Below, in pieces: positions 34,888-43,419 of a DNA stretch of 64,000 nt. The notes under the pieces were generated by a model. The model was not told where the DNA came from and did not search any database. It worked only from the letters and a program-made list of their open reading frames with translations. This DNA comes from Tigheibacillus halophilus. GTDB taxonomy: Bacteria > Bacillota > Bacilli > Bacillales > Amphibacillaceae. The translations under genes and the position numbers were made by a program. The stretch is taken from positions 806,001 through 870,000 of the forward strand of contig NZ_JBHUIZ010000003.1 of assembly GCF_042683165.1 (NCBI RefSeq). The letters run 5' to 3'. Numbering within the stretch: the stretch's first letter is position 1; every line of letters begins with the position of its first letter.

Positions 34888-35322
34888 GTGAAGAAATTTT
34901 TACTTCGCTGTTTTATGTTGGTTTTATTGACAGGCCTGCTAGGTGCCTGTTCGGTGCATGAAAACCAAAATGGCAGTGGTGATGGACAAACACAGCATCC
35001 CAAAAGCGGACAATCAAATGGAACGACTGTTAAAACCGAGTCTGTAAATATCATTTTGTCAGAAAATAAGGGAGAAACAACCATTGGGCAAAAAAAGATT
35101 GCAGTGAAGAAAGGCGATATTTTAATGGATGTTTTAAAAGAAAATTTTAAAATAGAAGAAGATAAAGGTTTTATCAAGAGTATAGATGGCATTGCACCAA
35201 AAAAAGGAGACAAGAAGGCTTGGATGTATTCCGTGAACGGAAAAATGGCGAAGGTTGGTGCGACGGATTATAAACTAAAACCCGGCGATGAAGTTGTTTT
35301 CGATCTGCAATCTTGGGAGTGA
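34888..35322 (+). CDS. DUF4430-domain lipoprotein
   Basis: 144 aa from GTG 34888, 9 bases after GGAGG. Signal peptide with lipobox LLGAC (lipidated Cys near residue 21), a low-complexity linker (QNGSGDGQTQHPKSG), then a ubiquitin-like/SLBB-type DUF4430 domain with KKGDILMDVLKENF, GDKKAWMYSVNGK, and DYKLKPGDEVVFDLQ. Such proteins often sit beside cobalamin or other ECF uptake genes. The next gene, 5 bases later, is an ECF S component, so it may be an extracytoplasmic substrate-handling partner. Confidence 0.83.
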   Translation: MKKFLLRCFMLVLLTGLLGACSVHENQNGSGDGQTQHPKSGQSNGTTVKTESVNIILSENKGETTIGQKKIAVKKGDILMDVLKENFKIEEDKGFIKSIDGIAPKKGDKKAWMYSVNGKMAKVGATDYKLKPGDEVVFDLQSWE

Positions 35323-35327
35323 GCACT

Positions 35328-35852
35328 GTGAATATTTATAAGCTTACTTTGCTTGCCTTATTGGCGGCTCTGGGGGTAGCTGGACGTTCTTTTTTAGGGT
35401 TTATTCCGAACGTTCAGCCAGTTACCTCTTTAATCATCATTTGTGGTTTCCTACTGGGACCTATGTCAGCTGTGATGCTTTCCGTTCTCATTACACTGGC
35501 GTCCAATTTATTGCTTGGGTCAGGTATTTGGACCATTTGGCAAATCATATCCTGGTCCCTTATTGGACTGGCAAGCGGTTTGCTGGGTAAATATATATAT
35601 CGCATGCGGCTGTATATGATTGCGATTTTTTCTGTGTTTTGTGGTTATTTTTATGGGTTCCTTATTTCACTTACAATGTATAGAATCTCGGGAGATTTTT
35701 TTCTTGCATACTATTTTTCCGGTCTGCCATTTGATACTTATCACGCATTAGGAAATGCCATTTTCATTTTCTTACTGTTTCCGATACTGTCAAAGTTCAT
35801 CCGAAAATATGCCGCGAATCGCTTTGATATACAACATATCAAGGTGAAATGA
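35328..35852 (+). CDS. ECF transporter S component
   Basis: Substrate-binding membrane subunit of an energy-coupling-factor transporter. 174 aa from GTG 35328, after GGGAGTGAG; TTG 35313 is the outer start. Five or six hydrophobic segments. Seen: LAALGVAGRSFLGFIPNVQPVT near the N-terminus, the pattern of S components, and LGNAIFIFLLFP near the end. Vitamin specificity is not determinable; the DUF4430 partner hints at a cobalamin-like compound. The EcfAA'T module is not in the window. Confidence 0.8.
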   Translation: MNIYKLTLLALLAALGVAGRSFLGFIPNVQPVTSLIIICGFLLGPMSAVMLSVLITLASNLLLGSGIWTIWQIISWSLIGLASGLLGKYIYRMRLYMIAIFSVFCGYFYGFLISLTMYRISGDFFLAYYFSGLPFDTYHALGNAIFIFLLFPILSKFIRKYAANRFDIQHIKVK

Positions 35853-35885
35853 ATTGGCTTTTCGAAAGCCCGCTGTACGTTTTAT

Positions 35886-36137
35886 TCATTGGCCACTGGC
35901 TGGAGAGCCATGGAAGGCAGTATCGGAAATATGAATTGAATCGCTCGGACATCCTTCATAAGCATCCAGGACATCGTCAATCAGGTCATCCGGTATTACG
36001 CTTGTTCCCTGGTTATTATCAAGCAATACTTGCGCAATGCCTTCTTCATCATATTCAAAAACCTCAGGCGCAGTTAACCCGCATGCGCCGCAAGCAATGC
36101 ACGTATCCTTATCTACAATCGTGTATTTGTATTCCAT
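35886..36137 (-). CDS. fer: Ferredoxin [4Fe-4S]
   Basis: Small electron carrier, 83 aa from ATG 36135-36137, 8 bases after GGAGG; an earlier in-frame ATG at 36143 is too close to that site. Cluster motif CIACGAC at residues ~12-18 with the last ligand in EGCPSDSI near 63, one [4Fe-4S] cluster. Acidic overall. Transcribed opposite to ypbB, as fer is in B. subtilis. A short GGCTTT/AAAGCC hairpin at 35856-35870 lies between it and the ECF gene. Confidence 0.93.
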   Translation of the reverse strand: MEYKYTIVDKDTCIACGACGLTAPEVFEYDEEGIAQVLLDNNQGTSVIPDDLIDDVLDAYEGCPSDSIHISDTAFHGSPASGQ

Positions 36138-36353
36138 TATCATTCCTCCATATTCCTTATGTTCAAATATTAAGGCTGGTTCAACGATTGAATGGATGAC
36201 ATCCTTCATTAAAAAGCTGCATACCTCGATATGACAGGAACATCATCCTTGAACCCGTCTCGGCAAAGTTGATACTATATAATAGATTGTAAGACGAATA
36301 ACGTCCATATTCAATGAAAAATGACTTTTTATGAAGTGAATGGGAGAGACCTC

Positions 36354-37418
36354 ATGGAAAAATATTTTTCTGTCATTATTGTCCATGCCTGTTTGCATAT
36401 GCAACATGCGCGAAGCTATACAGCTATTTATCATTTATTGCAGGGAAAAAAATCCATACAGACACTGCAAGATGCGAAACTTTTCGATATGGAATCACTT
36501 CTTGGTGTATATAAACGATTATCCATCCCGGATTTCAAGCAGGAATTGCGAGAGTTGCTATATCATGGGATGATTGACTATGGTGTTGAGAACAAAAAAA
36601 TAATCCACGTGACAGAACTGGGAAAGAAACGGCTTGAAGAATCCAATGCGAAGAGCCTACTGAGTCGTTTTCGTGGAATGGATTTTGCCGGAAAAGATGA
36701 CATATTCATATTAAGATTAATGCTGCTGATACAGACATTGACAAATAGCAAAAAAGGGAATATGTCTTTTATACCCGTTGCTGATGATGAAGCTACCACC
36801 GGGTGGGTAAGAGCATTCTATTATAAGTATGCCGGGAAGCAGAGCCAGTTGCTGTCACTGCTATACAAGGATTTGCTTTTGGCATTAGCAGGATTGCCTG
36901 AACGAGAATGCGCAATGTTAGTGGATCAGCTGACAGGTTATGAACATTATGGATTAAGCACTTCACAGCTGGCAGAAAAATACGGTTTAAGCAAGCATGA
37001 TGTAGTACTTTTATTGGCTTCAGTAAGGCATCTTATGCTGCATAATATCTTGTCAGCCCCACATCGGTTCAATATATTGCCCGCATTGCTCGACTTCATG
37101 CAAAAGAAACATGAGGTGATGACAAACACGGCCAATAAAACATACATGTTATATAAAAAAGGATATAATATGGAAAAAATTGCAGAAAAGCGCCGATTGA
37201 AAATCAATACGATTCATGATCATTTGGTAGAAATCGCTTTGTATGATCCGCAGTTTAATATTGATCCTTTCGTCCCCAAAAACATACAGCGTGTCATAGA
37301 AAGGGTAGTCGAGAATAACCCTTCCTTTAAATTAAGTACGATTAAAGAACAAGTGGGAGAGGATGTCAGTTATTTCCAGATTCGGCTAGTCCTTTGTAAA
37401 CAGAAAACAAAAGAATAA
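36354..37418 (+). CDS. ypbB: Helix-turn-helix protein YpbB
   Basis: 354 aa from ATG 36354 after GGGAGAG. Conserved but uncharacterised partner of RecQ/RecS. Seen: HLLQGKKSIQTLQDAKLF near residue 26; a C-terminal segment with NKTYMLYKKGYNMEKIAEKRRLKINTIHDHLVE across two helices resembling an HRDC/HTH RecQ-associated domain. recQ starts 13 bases after its stop, indicating an operon. A regulatory or helicase-accessory role is inferred from context only. Confidence 0.85.
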   Translation: MEKYFSVIIVHACLHMQHARSYTAIYHLLQGKKSIQTLQDAKLFDMESLLGVYKRLSIPDFKQELRELLYHGMIDYGVENKKIIHVTELGKKRLEESNAKSLLSRFRGMDFAGKDDIFILRLMLLIQTLTNSKKGNMSFIPVADDEATTGWVRAFYYKYAGKQSQLLSLLYKDLLLALAGLPERECAMLVDQLTGYEHYGLSTSQLAEKYGLSKHDVVLLLASVRHLMLHNILSAPHRFNILPALLDFMQKKHEVMTNTANKTYMLYKKGYNMEKIAEKRRLKINTIHDHLVEIALYDPQFNIDPFVPKNIQRVIERVVENNPSFKLSTIKEQVGEDVSYFQIRLVLCKQKTKE

Positions 37419-37431
37419 ACGGGGTAACTAA

Positions 37432-38964
37432 ATGGAAAAATCCAGTAAACTTGAGCAGCAGCTTTTCAAATACTTTCATTTACGTGAATTTCGTGCAGGT
37501 CAAAAGGAAATCATCAGAGATATACTTCAGGGAAAAGACGTGCTCGGTGTTTTGCCAACAGGATCGGGAAAATCGATTTGTTACCAGTTGCCTGCAATGA
37601 TGACCAGGGGGCTTACGATTGTCGTTTCACCACTTATCGCATTGATGATCGACCAAGTAAAACGAATGAAAGCCATTGGTTTGAAACGTGTAGCAGCGGT
37701 GAACAGTTTTTTGCAGGCTGAGGAACGCAGGTATATCTTGCAGCGTTTAGATGAATACAAATTGTTATTCGTATCACCGGAAACACTGCAGCAAAGGCAA
37801 TTTCTTGACCAAATTTGCAACATTCATGTTCATACATTTGTCATTGACGAAGCCCATTGCATTTCTCAGTGGGGATATGAATTCAGGCCGGATTACATGC
37901 GCTTGGGAGAGGTTATTGAAAAACTAGGCAATCCAACAGTTCTTGCGCTCAGTGCTACGGCTACAGAAGAGGTGCAAAGAGATATTATACATGTTTTAAA
38001 AAAACCTGGAATCAATCGGCACATTTATCCAATCGATAAAGAGAATTTGGTATTCATGACGGAAAAGGTAGAAAATGAGAATGAAAAGCTGGAGAGCATC
38101 CTATCTTTGATAGCCCGTTGTTCGGGCCCGGTACTGGTATATTTCTCCAGTCGCCAAATGGCTGAAAAAATCGCTTCGCACATTTCCAGGCGGTCTCAGA
38201 AGAGAGTTGCCGCGTATCATGGTGGACTTGAACAATTGGATCGTTTATTGATTCAGCAACAGTTCATGCTTGGGCAGTTAGATGTGGTTTGCTGTACAAG
38301 CGCATTTGGAATGGGAATTGATAAGAGTGATATTCGTATGGTCATTCATTACCACATGCCACCGGATATTAAATCCTATATACAAGAGGCCGGACGTGCC
38401 GGAAGAGACGGGAAAAAGAGTCTATGTGTGCTGTTTTACGCAGAACATGACGAATTTTTGCTTCAACAATTGGTTGATATGGAAATCCCTTCTGAGGAGC
38501 TCATCACTCAGGCAGTACAAGTGTTTAAAAACGTAGATAAGTATTTGCCCGATTTTCAAGAGGAGTCATTTATAAGATTGCTTGGTCTCACAGAGTCTCA
38601 ATGGCATTTCTTGCAGAATCAATTTGAAAAACATGATATGATGATAGGACATCATCATTTATTCAATGAAAAACAATGGAAAATCATAGAAGCGGGTATG
38701 CAGTCGCAAGCTAGTTCCCGCCGAACCCAGAAGAAGAAACGAGTATATGAAATGCTTGCTTTTATACATACTGATAAGTGTCTTCGTGCAGCACTATATA
38801 GACATTTTCAGTCCGACTTTACACAAACACCTATTTGTTGTAATAATTGTGGTTTTTCGTTTAGCGATTTAGATTTTCCTGTGAAACAGTCGGCACGTGA
38901 ACTTGAAGCACCCTGGAAACAGAAGCTGCGGGATTTAATGTTAATCAACGACACAGACGAATAG
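37432..38964 (+). CDS. recQ: ATP-dependent DNA helicase RecQ (RecS-like)
   Basis: Superfamily 2 3'-5' DNA helicase. 510 aa, the short RecQ form without HRDC domain. Walker A PTGSGKSICYQLP near residue 42, Walker B DEAH in VIDEAHCISQWGYEFRPDY, SAT motif ALSATAT, motif VI in QEAGRAGRDG. The C-terminal zinc-binding cysteines occur in PICCNNCGF. Matches B. subtilis RecS, which has the same ypbB neighbour. Confidence 0.93.
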   Translation: MEKSSKLEQQLFKYFHLREFRAGQKEIIRDILQGKDVLGVLPTGSGKSICYQLPAMMTRGLTIVVSPLIALMIDQVKRMKAIGLKRVAAVNSFLQAEERRYILQRLDEYKLLFVSPETLQQRQFLDQICNIHVHTFVIDEAHCISQWGYEFRPDYMRLGEVIEKLGNPTVLALSATATEEVQRDIIHVLKKPGINRHIYPIDKENLVFMTEKVENENEKLESILSLIARCSGPVLVYFSSRQMAEKIASHISRRSQKRVAAYHGGLEQLDRLLIQQQFMLGQLDVVCCTSAFGMGIDKSDIRMVIHYHMPPDIKSYIQEAGRAGRDGKKSLCVLFYAEHDEFLLQQLVDMEIPSEELITQAVQVFKNVDKYLPDFQEESFIRLLGLTESQWHFLQNQFEKHDMMIGHHHLFNEKQWKIIEAGMQSQASSRRTQKKKRVYEMLAFIHTDKCLRAALYRHFQSDFTQTPICCNNCGFSFSDLDFPVKQSARELEAPWKQKLRDLMLINDTDE

Positions 38965-39095
38965 AACCGGATAGACGCTTTTACCCTATACGGTTCTATA
39001 GCGATGGCCACGGCCATTTTGTGTTCATACACTGTCATTATCCTGTAAACATATTGCCAGGTGAGCCATTCTATATTGAAAGCGGGGGGAAGGTA

Positions 39096-39398
39096 GTGAA
39101 ACAACGGAATAGTGAAAGCAGGGAGAGACAGTTTTCTTCGCAGGAGCAAACTTTGCTCACGGATGATCGTACAAGCGTACAACCTGAACAGGATGAAATA
39201 CAGATTAGAGAAATGGATGTTCTAAACTTACCACCGAGGAGCGAAGTACATCAACATGCCGAGACAAGCTTCCATTTGAAGTTGAAACGTCCGCTCGCCC
39301 GTTTTATCATTGTCGTTTTATTGCTTGTATTACTATGTGTAGGAGGCATTTATTTGCAAAAGACGGGAATCATCGATATTATTTCTATATTCAAGTAG
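39096..39398 (+). CDS. Small single-span membrane protein (YpbE-like remnant?)
   Basis: 100 aa from GTG 39096 with GGGGGGAAGG just upstream; the longer frame to 39021 lacks support. A charged N-terminal half contains LPPRSEVHQ near residue 52; one hydrophobic span lies at ~70-92, then QKTGIIDIISIFK. The LPPRSExH motif before a span occurs in LysM proteins such as YpbE, which follows recS/ypbD in B. subtilis. No LysM domain remains, so this may be a shortened relative. Function unknown. Confidence 0.6.
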   Translation: MKQRNSESRERQFSSQEQTLLTDDRTSVQPEQDEIQIREMDVLNLPPRSEVHQHAETSFHLKLKRPLARFIIVVLLLVLLCVGGIYLQKTGIIDIISIFK

Positions 39399-39966
39399 GT
39401 GATTTCATTTTGAATGATACATAGAAGAAGGCATGAGAGATTCGATTTATCCCGAAATCAAGCCAAAACATCTCATCCATTCCGATTTTGGTATCAGGCG
39501 TCTATAGGATGGCACTGTGAAGTTTCCAATAATAATATCAATAAATAGCGCATACTTTTGCAGATATTGAAGAGACTCGTCCATTGTTCATTATACCCTT
39601 CATTTGATCACACCAGCCCAGCTTCAAATGGTTCAAATCCTTGGTACATGCATTGCAGCATTTCGAACATTTGAAGTCGGCTATGCATCTCTTGTATTAT
39701 AAAAGCTATGTCTCCTAATAAGGTTGTTTTTCTAAATAACAAAGAAGACTTGTATTTAAATCGCTATATATGCTGCATAGATCTGTCCAATCAGAGAAGG
39801 TCATTTTGCTTGGCACGCAGTATTCCCACATGCTTATGTGGTATGATGAAGAACTTATGTTTTTGTTCATTAGTAAAGACAATAAATGCCGTTCAACAAT
39901 TTGAAAATCAGCATATACTATAAGAAAAGCTGGTCAAAATTCCACTGGTCAAGGGAGGGTACTTAC
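39399..39966 (+). other. Gene-free region before mecB paralog
   Basis: 568 bases where B. subtilis carries ypbF and ypbG. I see no convincing reading frame on either strand. A small CCACAT/ATGTGG hairpin lies at 39826-39841. It may be a decayed gene region. Confidence 0.4.
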
Positions 39967-40545
39967 ATGCGCATCGAGCGGGTCTCCAATAATCAATTTA
40001 CAATGTTCCTTACCTTTGATGATCTGATAGAACGAGGTTTCACCAAAGAGGATTTATGGTATGATGCAAAAGATGTACGTAATTTGTTTAGCGATATAAT
40101 GTATGAGGCTAGTTTTGAGCTGGGTATTGAATTAGCTGGCAGTTTGCTCGTACAGGTGTATCTCATGCAAGCGCAAGGAATGCATGTCACTGTGACGCAA
40201 AAAGTTGCTGATGTGGATTGGGAAGACGATTTCATTGAAATGAAAGTGACACTTGATGAAAGCAATGAACTGCTTTTTTCATTTGCAGATTTTGAGCATG
40301 TCATCCAGGTTTCTCATTGCTTGGCCAATCTGAAAATTGGCGGGGGCTCTGTGTATCATATGAACGATAGATATTATATGCTATTTGAAAAAGCTGATTT
40401 AAAGCATAATATAACAGAGGATGTTATTGCAGTAATGTCAGAGTTTTCAGTGCCGAGTATTCTGACTTCTCACCGTTTGTTAGAATATGGGAAAACCATC
40501 ATAGCAAATGACGCAGTGGATCAGATCATTCATCATTTCAAATGA
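39967..40545 (+). CDS. mecB: MecA paralog / adaptor protein (YpbH, MecB)
   Basis: Adaptor that targets substrates to ClpC-ClpP. 192 aa from ATG 39967 after AAGGGAGGG; the frame from 39886 is leader. N-terminal MRIERVSNNQFTMFLTFDDL recognises substrates; the C-terminal half (LLFSFADFEHVIQVSHCL, LYMLFE-like) binds ClpC. MecA itself is normally elsewhere. Place ahead of gudB matches ypbH of B. subtilis; the paralog affects competence and sporulation there. Confidence 0.88.
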   Translation: MRIERVSNNQFTMFLTFDDLIERGFTKEDLWYDAKDVRNLFSDIMYEASFELGIELAGSLLVQVYLMQAQGMHVTVTQKVADVDWEDDFIEMKVTLDESNELLFSFADFEHVIQVSHCLANLKIGGGSVYHMNDRYYMLFEKADLKHNITEDVIAVMSEFSVPSILTSHRLLEYGKTIIANDAVDQIIHHFK

Positions 40546-40626
40546 AACAAAAAACCAGCGCATCCGTGTGAGGGCACCGTTTCCGGAACCGCTTTCACTT
40601 TCGGGTGGGAAAATGACTTTATTGTA

Positions 40627-40654
40627 TTGCATATTTATGATGAAGGTGTATACT
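40627..40654 (+). promoter_or_regulatory. Candidate sigma-A promoter of gudB
   Basis: TTGCAT (40627-40632), 16 bases, TATACT (40649-40654), 58 bases before the start codon. Confidence 0.5.
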
Positions 40655-40664
40655 AATCACTGAG

Positions 40665-40674
40665 TAATGCATTA
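40665..40674. promoter_or_regulatory. Perfect palindrome TAATGCATTA upstream of gudB
   Basis: A 10-bp perfect palindrome 10 bases after the candidate -10, inside the leader, where a repressor could block initiation. Confidence 0.3.
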
Positions 40675-40712
40675 TTACACTAATTCATTAGATATATCTA
40701 GGAGGTAAATTC

Positions 40713-41993
40713 ATGGTAGCCGATCATGCAGCAGATTCTGCCCAAGAAAAACGTAAAGAGACAGATGTTCTCGAGTCAACAAGGACAGTCGTGAAGAACG
40801 CGTTGGAAAAATTGGGTTACCCTGATGAGGTTTTTGAATTATTGAAAGATCCGATTCGGATGATGACTGTAAGGATTCCAGTTCGAATGGACGACGGTAC
40901 AATGAAAATGTTCACTGGTTATCGGGCTCAGCACAACGATGCCGTAGGACCAACCAAAGGCGGTGTGCGTTTTCATCCTGACGTGACAGAAGATGAAGTA
41001 AAAGCATTGTCCATTTGGATGAGTCTCAAAGCCGGGATAGTCGATCTTCCCTATGGCGGTGGGAAAGGCGGTATCATTTGTGATCCGAGAGAGATGTCTT
41101 TTCGGGAACTGGAAGGTTTGAGCCGCGGCTATGTGCGTGCGATCAGCCAAATTGTAGGGCCGACGAAAGATATTCCCGCACCAGACGTCTTTACGAATTC
41201 ACAAATCATGGCTTGGATGATGGATGAATACAGCCGTATCGATGAATTCAACAGTCCGGGCTTCATCACGGGAAAACCGATTGTTCTTGGAGGATCTCAT
41301 GGCAGAGAATCTGCTACTGCAAAAGGAGTTACGATCGTCATCAATGAAGCTGCCAAAAAAAGGGGCTTGGATGTAAAAGGAGCAAGAGTGGTTGTACAAG
41401 GATTCGGCAATGCAGGAAGCTTTTTATCAAAATTCTTGCATGATGCAGGTGCAAAAGTAGTCGGCATTTCTGACGCTTACGGTGCTTTGCATGATCCAAA
41501 TGGTTTGGATATCGATTATTTGCTTGACCGTCGCGACAGCTTTGGTACGGTTACAAAGCTTTTTGACAATACAATTTCTAATAAAGATCTGCTTGAATTG
41601 GATTGTGATATTCTTGTTCCTGCTGCAGTCGAAAATCAAATTACAGAAGAAAATGCCCATCGCATAAAAGCTGATATAGTGGTAGAAGCGGCTAATGGGC
41701 CAACGACTATGGCTGCAACAAAAATTCTGACAGAACGCGGAAAATTACTTGTACCCGATGTATTGGCATCCGCAGGAGGAGTCACTGTATCTTATTTCGA
41801 ATGGGTACAAAATAACCAAGGGTATTATTGGACAGAGGAAGAAATTGATAAAAAATTGCATGAAAACATGATTAAGGCGTTTAACGCCATTTATAATACA
41901 TCGCAGACACGCCGTGTGGATATGCGTCTGGCGGCTTACATGGTCGGTGTGAGAAAAATGGCAGAAGCTTCCAGGTTCCGTGGTTGGGTATAA
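40713..41993 (+). CDS. gudB: NAD-specific glutamate dehydrogenase
   Basis: Oxidative deamination of glutamate to 2-oxoglutarate and ammonium. 426 aa, hexameric family. Seen: RAQHNDAVGPTKGGVRFHP, substrate site GGGKGGIICDP with catalytic Lys near residue 116, PAPDVFTN, NAD motif VVQGFGNAGS near 230, and ASAGGVTVSYFEWVQN. ATG follows AGGAGGTAAATTC. Position ahead of ypdA identifies it with gudB/rocG. Confidence 0.94.
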   Translation: MVADHAADSAQEKRKETDVLESTRTVVKNALEKLGYPDEVFELLKDPIRMMTVRIPVRMDDGTMKMFTGYRAQHNDAVGPTKGGVRFHPDVTEDEVKALSIWMSLKAGIVDLPYGGGKGGIICDPREMSFRELEGLSRGYVRAISQIVGPTKDIPAPDVFTNSQIMAWMMDEYSRIDEFNSPGFITGKPIVLGGSHGRESATAKGVTIVINEAAKKRGLDVKGARVVVQGFGNAGSFLSKFLHDAGAKVVGISDAYGALHDPNGLDIDYLLDRRDSFGTVTKLFDNTISNKDLLELDCDILVPAAVENQITEENAHRIKADIVVEAANGPTTMAATKILTERGKLLVPDVLASAGGVTVSYFEWVQNNQGYYWTEEEIDKKLHENMIKAFNAIYNTSQTRRVDMRLAAYMVGVRKMAEASRFRGWV

Positions 41994-42033
41994 CAAGCCA
42001 AATTGGCTTCATTTTAAAACGAAATGAATGACG

Positions 42034-42077
42034 GGCAAACTCTTATCTAGTATAATCAGATAAGAGTTTGCCTTTTT
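42034..42077 (+). terminator. Terminator of gudB
   Basis: Perfect 15-bp stem (42034-42048 with 42058-42072), 9-base loop, then TTTTT. Confidence 0.88.
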
Positions 42078-42148
42078 GCGAAAAGAAAAATATTCATGCT
42101 AGAGAAAGTAAAGTTTTTATTGTGAAAATGAAAAAGGAAGTGCAATAC

Positions 42149-43117
42149 ATGCAAAATGAAGAAGTCATCATCATTGGCGGTGGGCCTTGTGGTTTGTCAT
42201 GTGCGATTGCGTGTCAGGAAAAAGGGCTTCATCCATTGATTATTGAAAAAGAGAATATCGTAAATACGATTTATCAATTCCCAACCCACCAAACATTCTT
42301 TAGCTCCAGTGATAAGCTGGAAATAGGTGGCATACCTTTTGTGAATGAAAAAAACAAACCAGTACGAATTCAGGCATTGACCTATTACCGGACTGTAGCG
42401 CAACGGAAACAGCTTCGTGTCCATTCATTTGAAAGAGTCACTGGAATACAAAGAAAAAATGGCCGCTTTCTCATTTCCAGTAAAAAACAGGGCAATAAAA
42501 CAGGAGAGTATATGGCAACCAATGTCATCGTCGCTACTGGTTATTATGATCAGCCTAACTATATGGGGATTCCTGGAGAGGATCTCGATAAAGTGATGCA
42601 TTATTTCAAAGAGGGTCACCCTTATTTGAACAAAGACGTTGTCATCATCGGGGGTAAAAATTCGGCAGTGGATGCTGCAATCGAATTGCATAAAGCAGGA
42701 GCTAACATAACTGTGCTCTATAGGGGAGACACCTATTCCAACAGTATAAAGCCATGGATATTACCGGAATTCGATTCGCTTGTTCGCAAAGGCCTCGTTG
42801 AAATGAAGTTTAATGCCTGTGTAAATAAGATCACCGAGTCACATGTATTTTATGAGGTGAACGGGATTGAAAAGAAAATAGAAAATGATTTTGTGTTTGC
42901 TATGACGGGTTACCGCCCGGACATTTCTTTTTTACAAAATGCAGGTATGGAAATTAATCCGGCCAACGGTAAACCAATTTATGACCAAAAAACGATGGAA
43001 ACTAATATTCCTGGGCTATATATCGCTGGTGTAATTGCTGCCGGATATAACAATAATGAGATATTTATTGAAAACGGACGCTTTCATGGGGAAATGATTG
43101 CTAATCATCTTGTTTGA
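42149..43117 (+). CDS. ypdA: YpdA family FAD-dependent bacillithiol disulfide reductase
   Basis: NADPH:bacillithiol disulfide reductase (Bdr). 322 aa from ATG 42149 after AAAAAGGAAGTG. FAD motif IIIGGGPCGLSCAIA at residues 6-20, NADPH motif VVIIGGKNSAVDAAIEL near 165, and GLYIAGVIAAGYNNNEIFIENGR near the end, a hallmark of this family. The Cys in the first Gly-rich loop is conserved. Implicates bacillithiol as the cellular thiol buffer. Confidence 0.92.
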   Translation: MQNEEVIIIGGGPCGLSCAIACQEKGLHPLIIEKENIVNTIYQFPTHQTFFSSSDKLEIGGIPFVNEKNKPVRIQALTYYRTVAQRKQLRVHSFERVTGIQRKNGRFLISSKKQGNKTGEYMATNVIVATGYYDQPNYMGIPGEDLDKVMHYFKEGHPYLNKDVVIIGGKNSAVDAAIELHKAGANITVLYRGDTYSNSIKPWILPEFDSLVRKGLVEMKFNACVNKITESHVFYEVNGIEKKIENDFVFAMTGYRPDISFLQNAGMEINPANGKPIYDQKTMETNIPGLYIAGVIAAGYNNNEIFIENGRFHGEMIANHLV

Positions 43118-43419
43118 AGAAAAAAATTAGATGTTGTGACATCGCGTCATAAAAGATTCAATTTGTATCATTGTTGTCATAAAAATAAAGCGACTGAGCT
43201 TTTTATTAATGATATGGATTCCTCACGTATTGCCCGAAATAGTGTTTATCATCGTGCTGAAAATCACTCATTTTTCAATAGGAACGCTTTGCCTTTTCAG
43301 CGAGAAAATATGCTGTGGTGGGCAATGGTTCCTTTTTGTTTTTAAGCAGCCAGAACAGTTGACAAGCGTATACAGCCTCTGGATCGGGCCAGGTATGATA
43401 CTTCACCAGTCAGAAAGCT
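43118..43419 (+). other. Intergenic region ypdA / amidase
   Basis: 302 bases between convergent genes. Short frames present on the plus strand have no ribosome site and odd composition. A weak AAAGC/GCTTT hairpin near 43187-43201 might end ypdA. Nothing else identified. Confidence 0.4.

Noticed and set aside
35856..35870. GGCTTT/AAAGCC hairpin between the ECF gene and fer as a terminator
   Set aside because: Stem of only six bases with a three-base loop and no T run on either strand; too weak to call.
39708..39923. 71-codon frame before mecB paralog
   Set aside because: Cys-rich, no recognisable family and no ribosome site; treated as non-coding.
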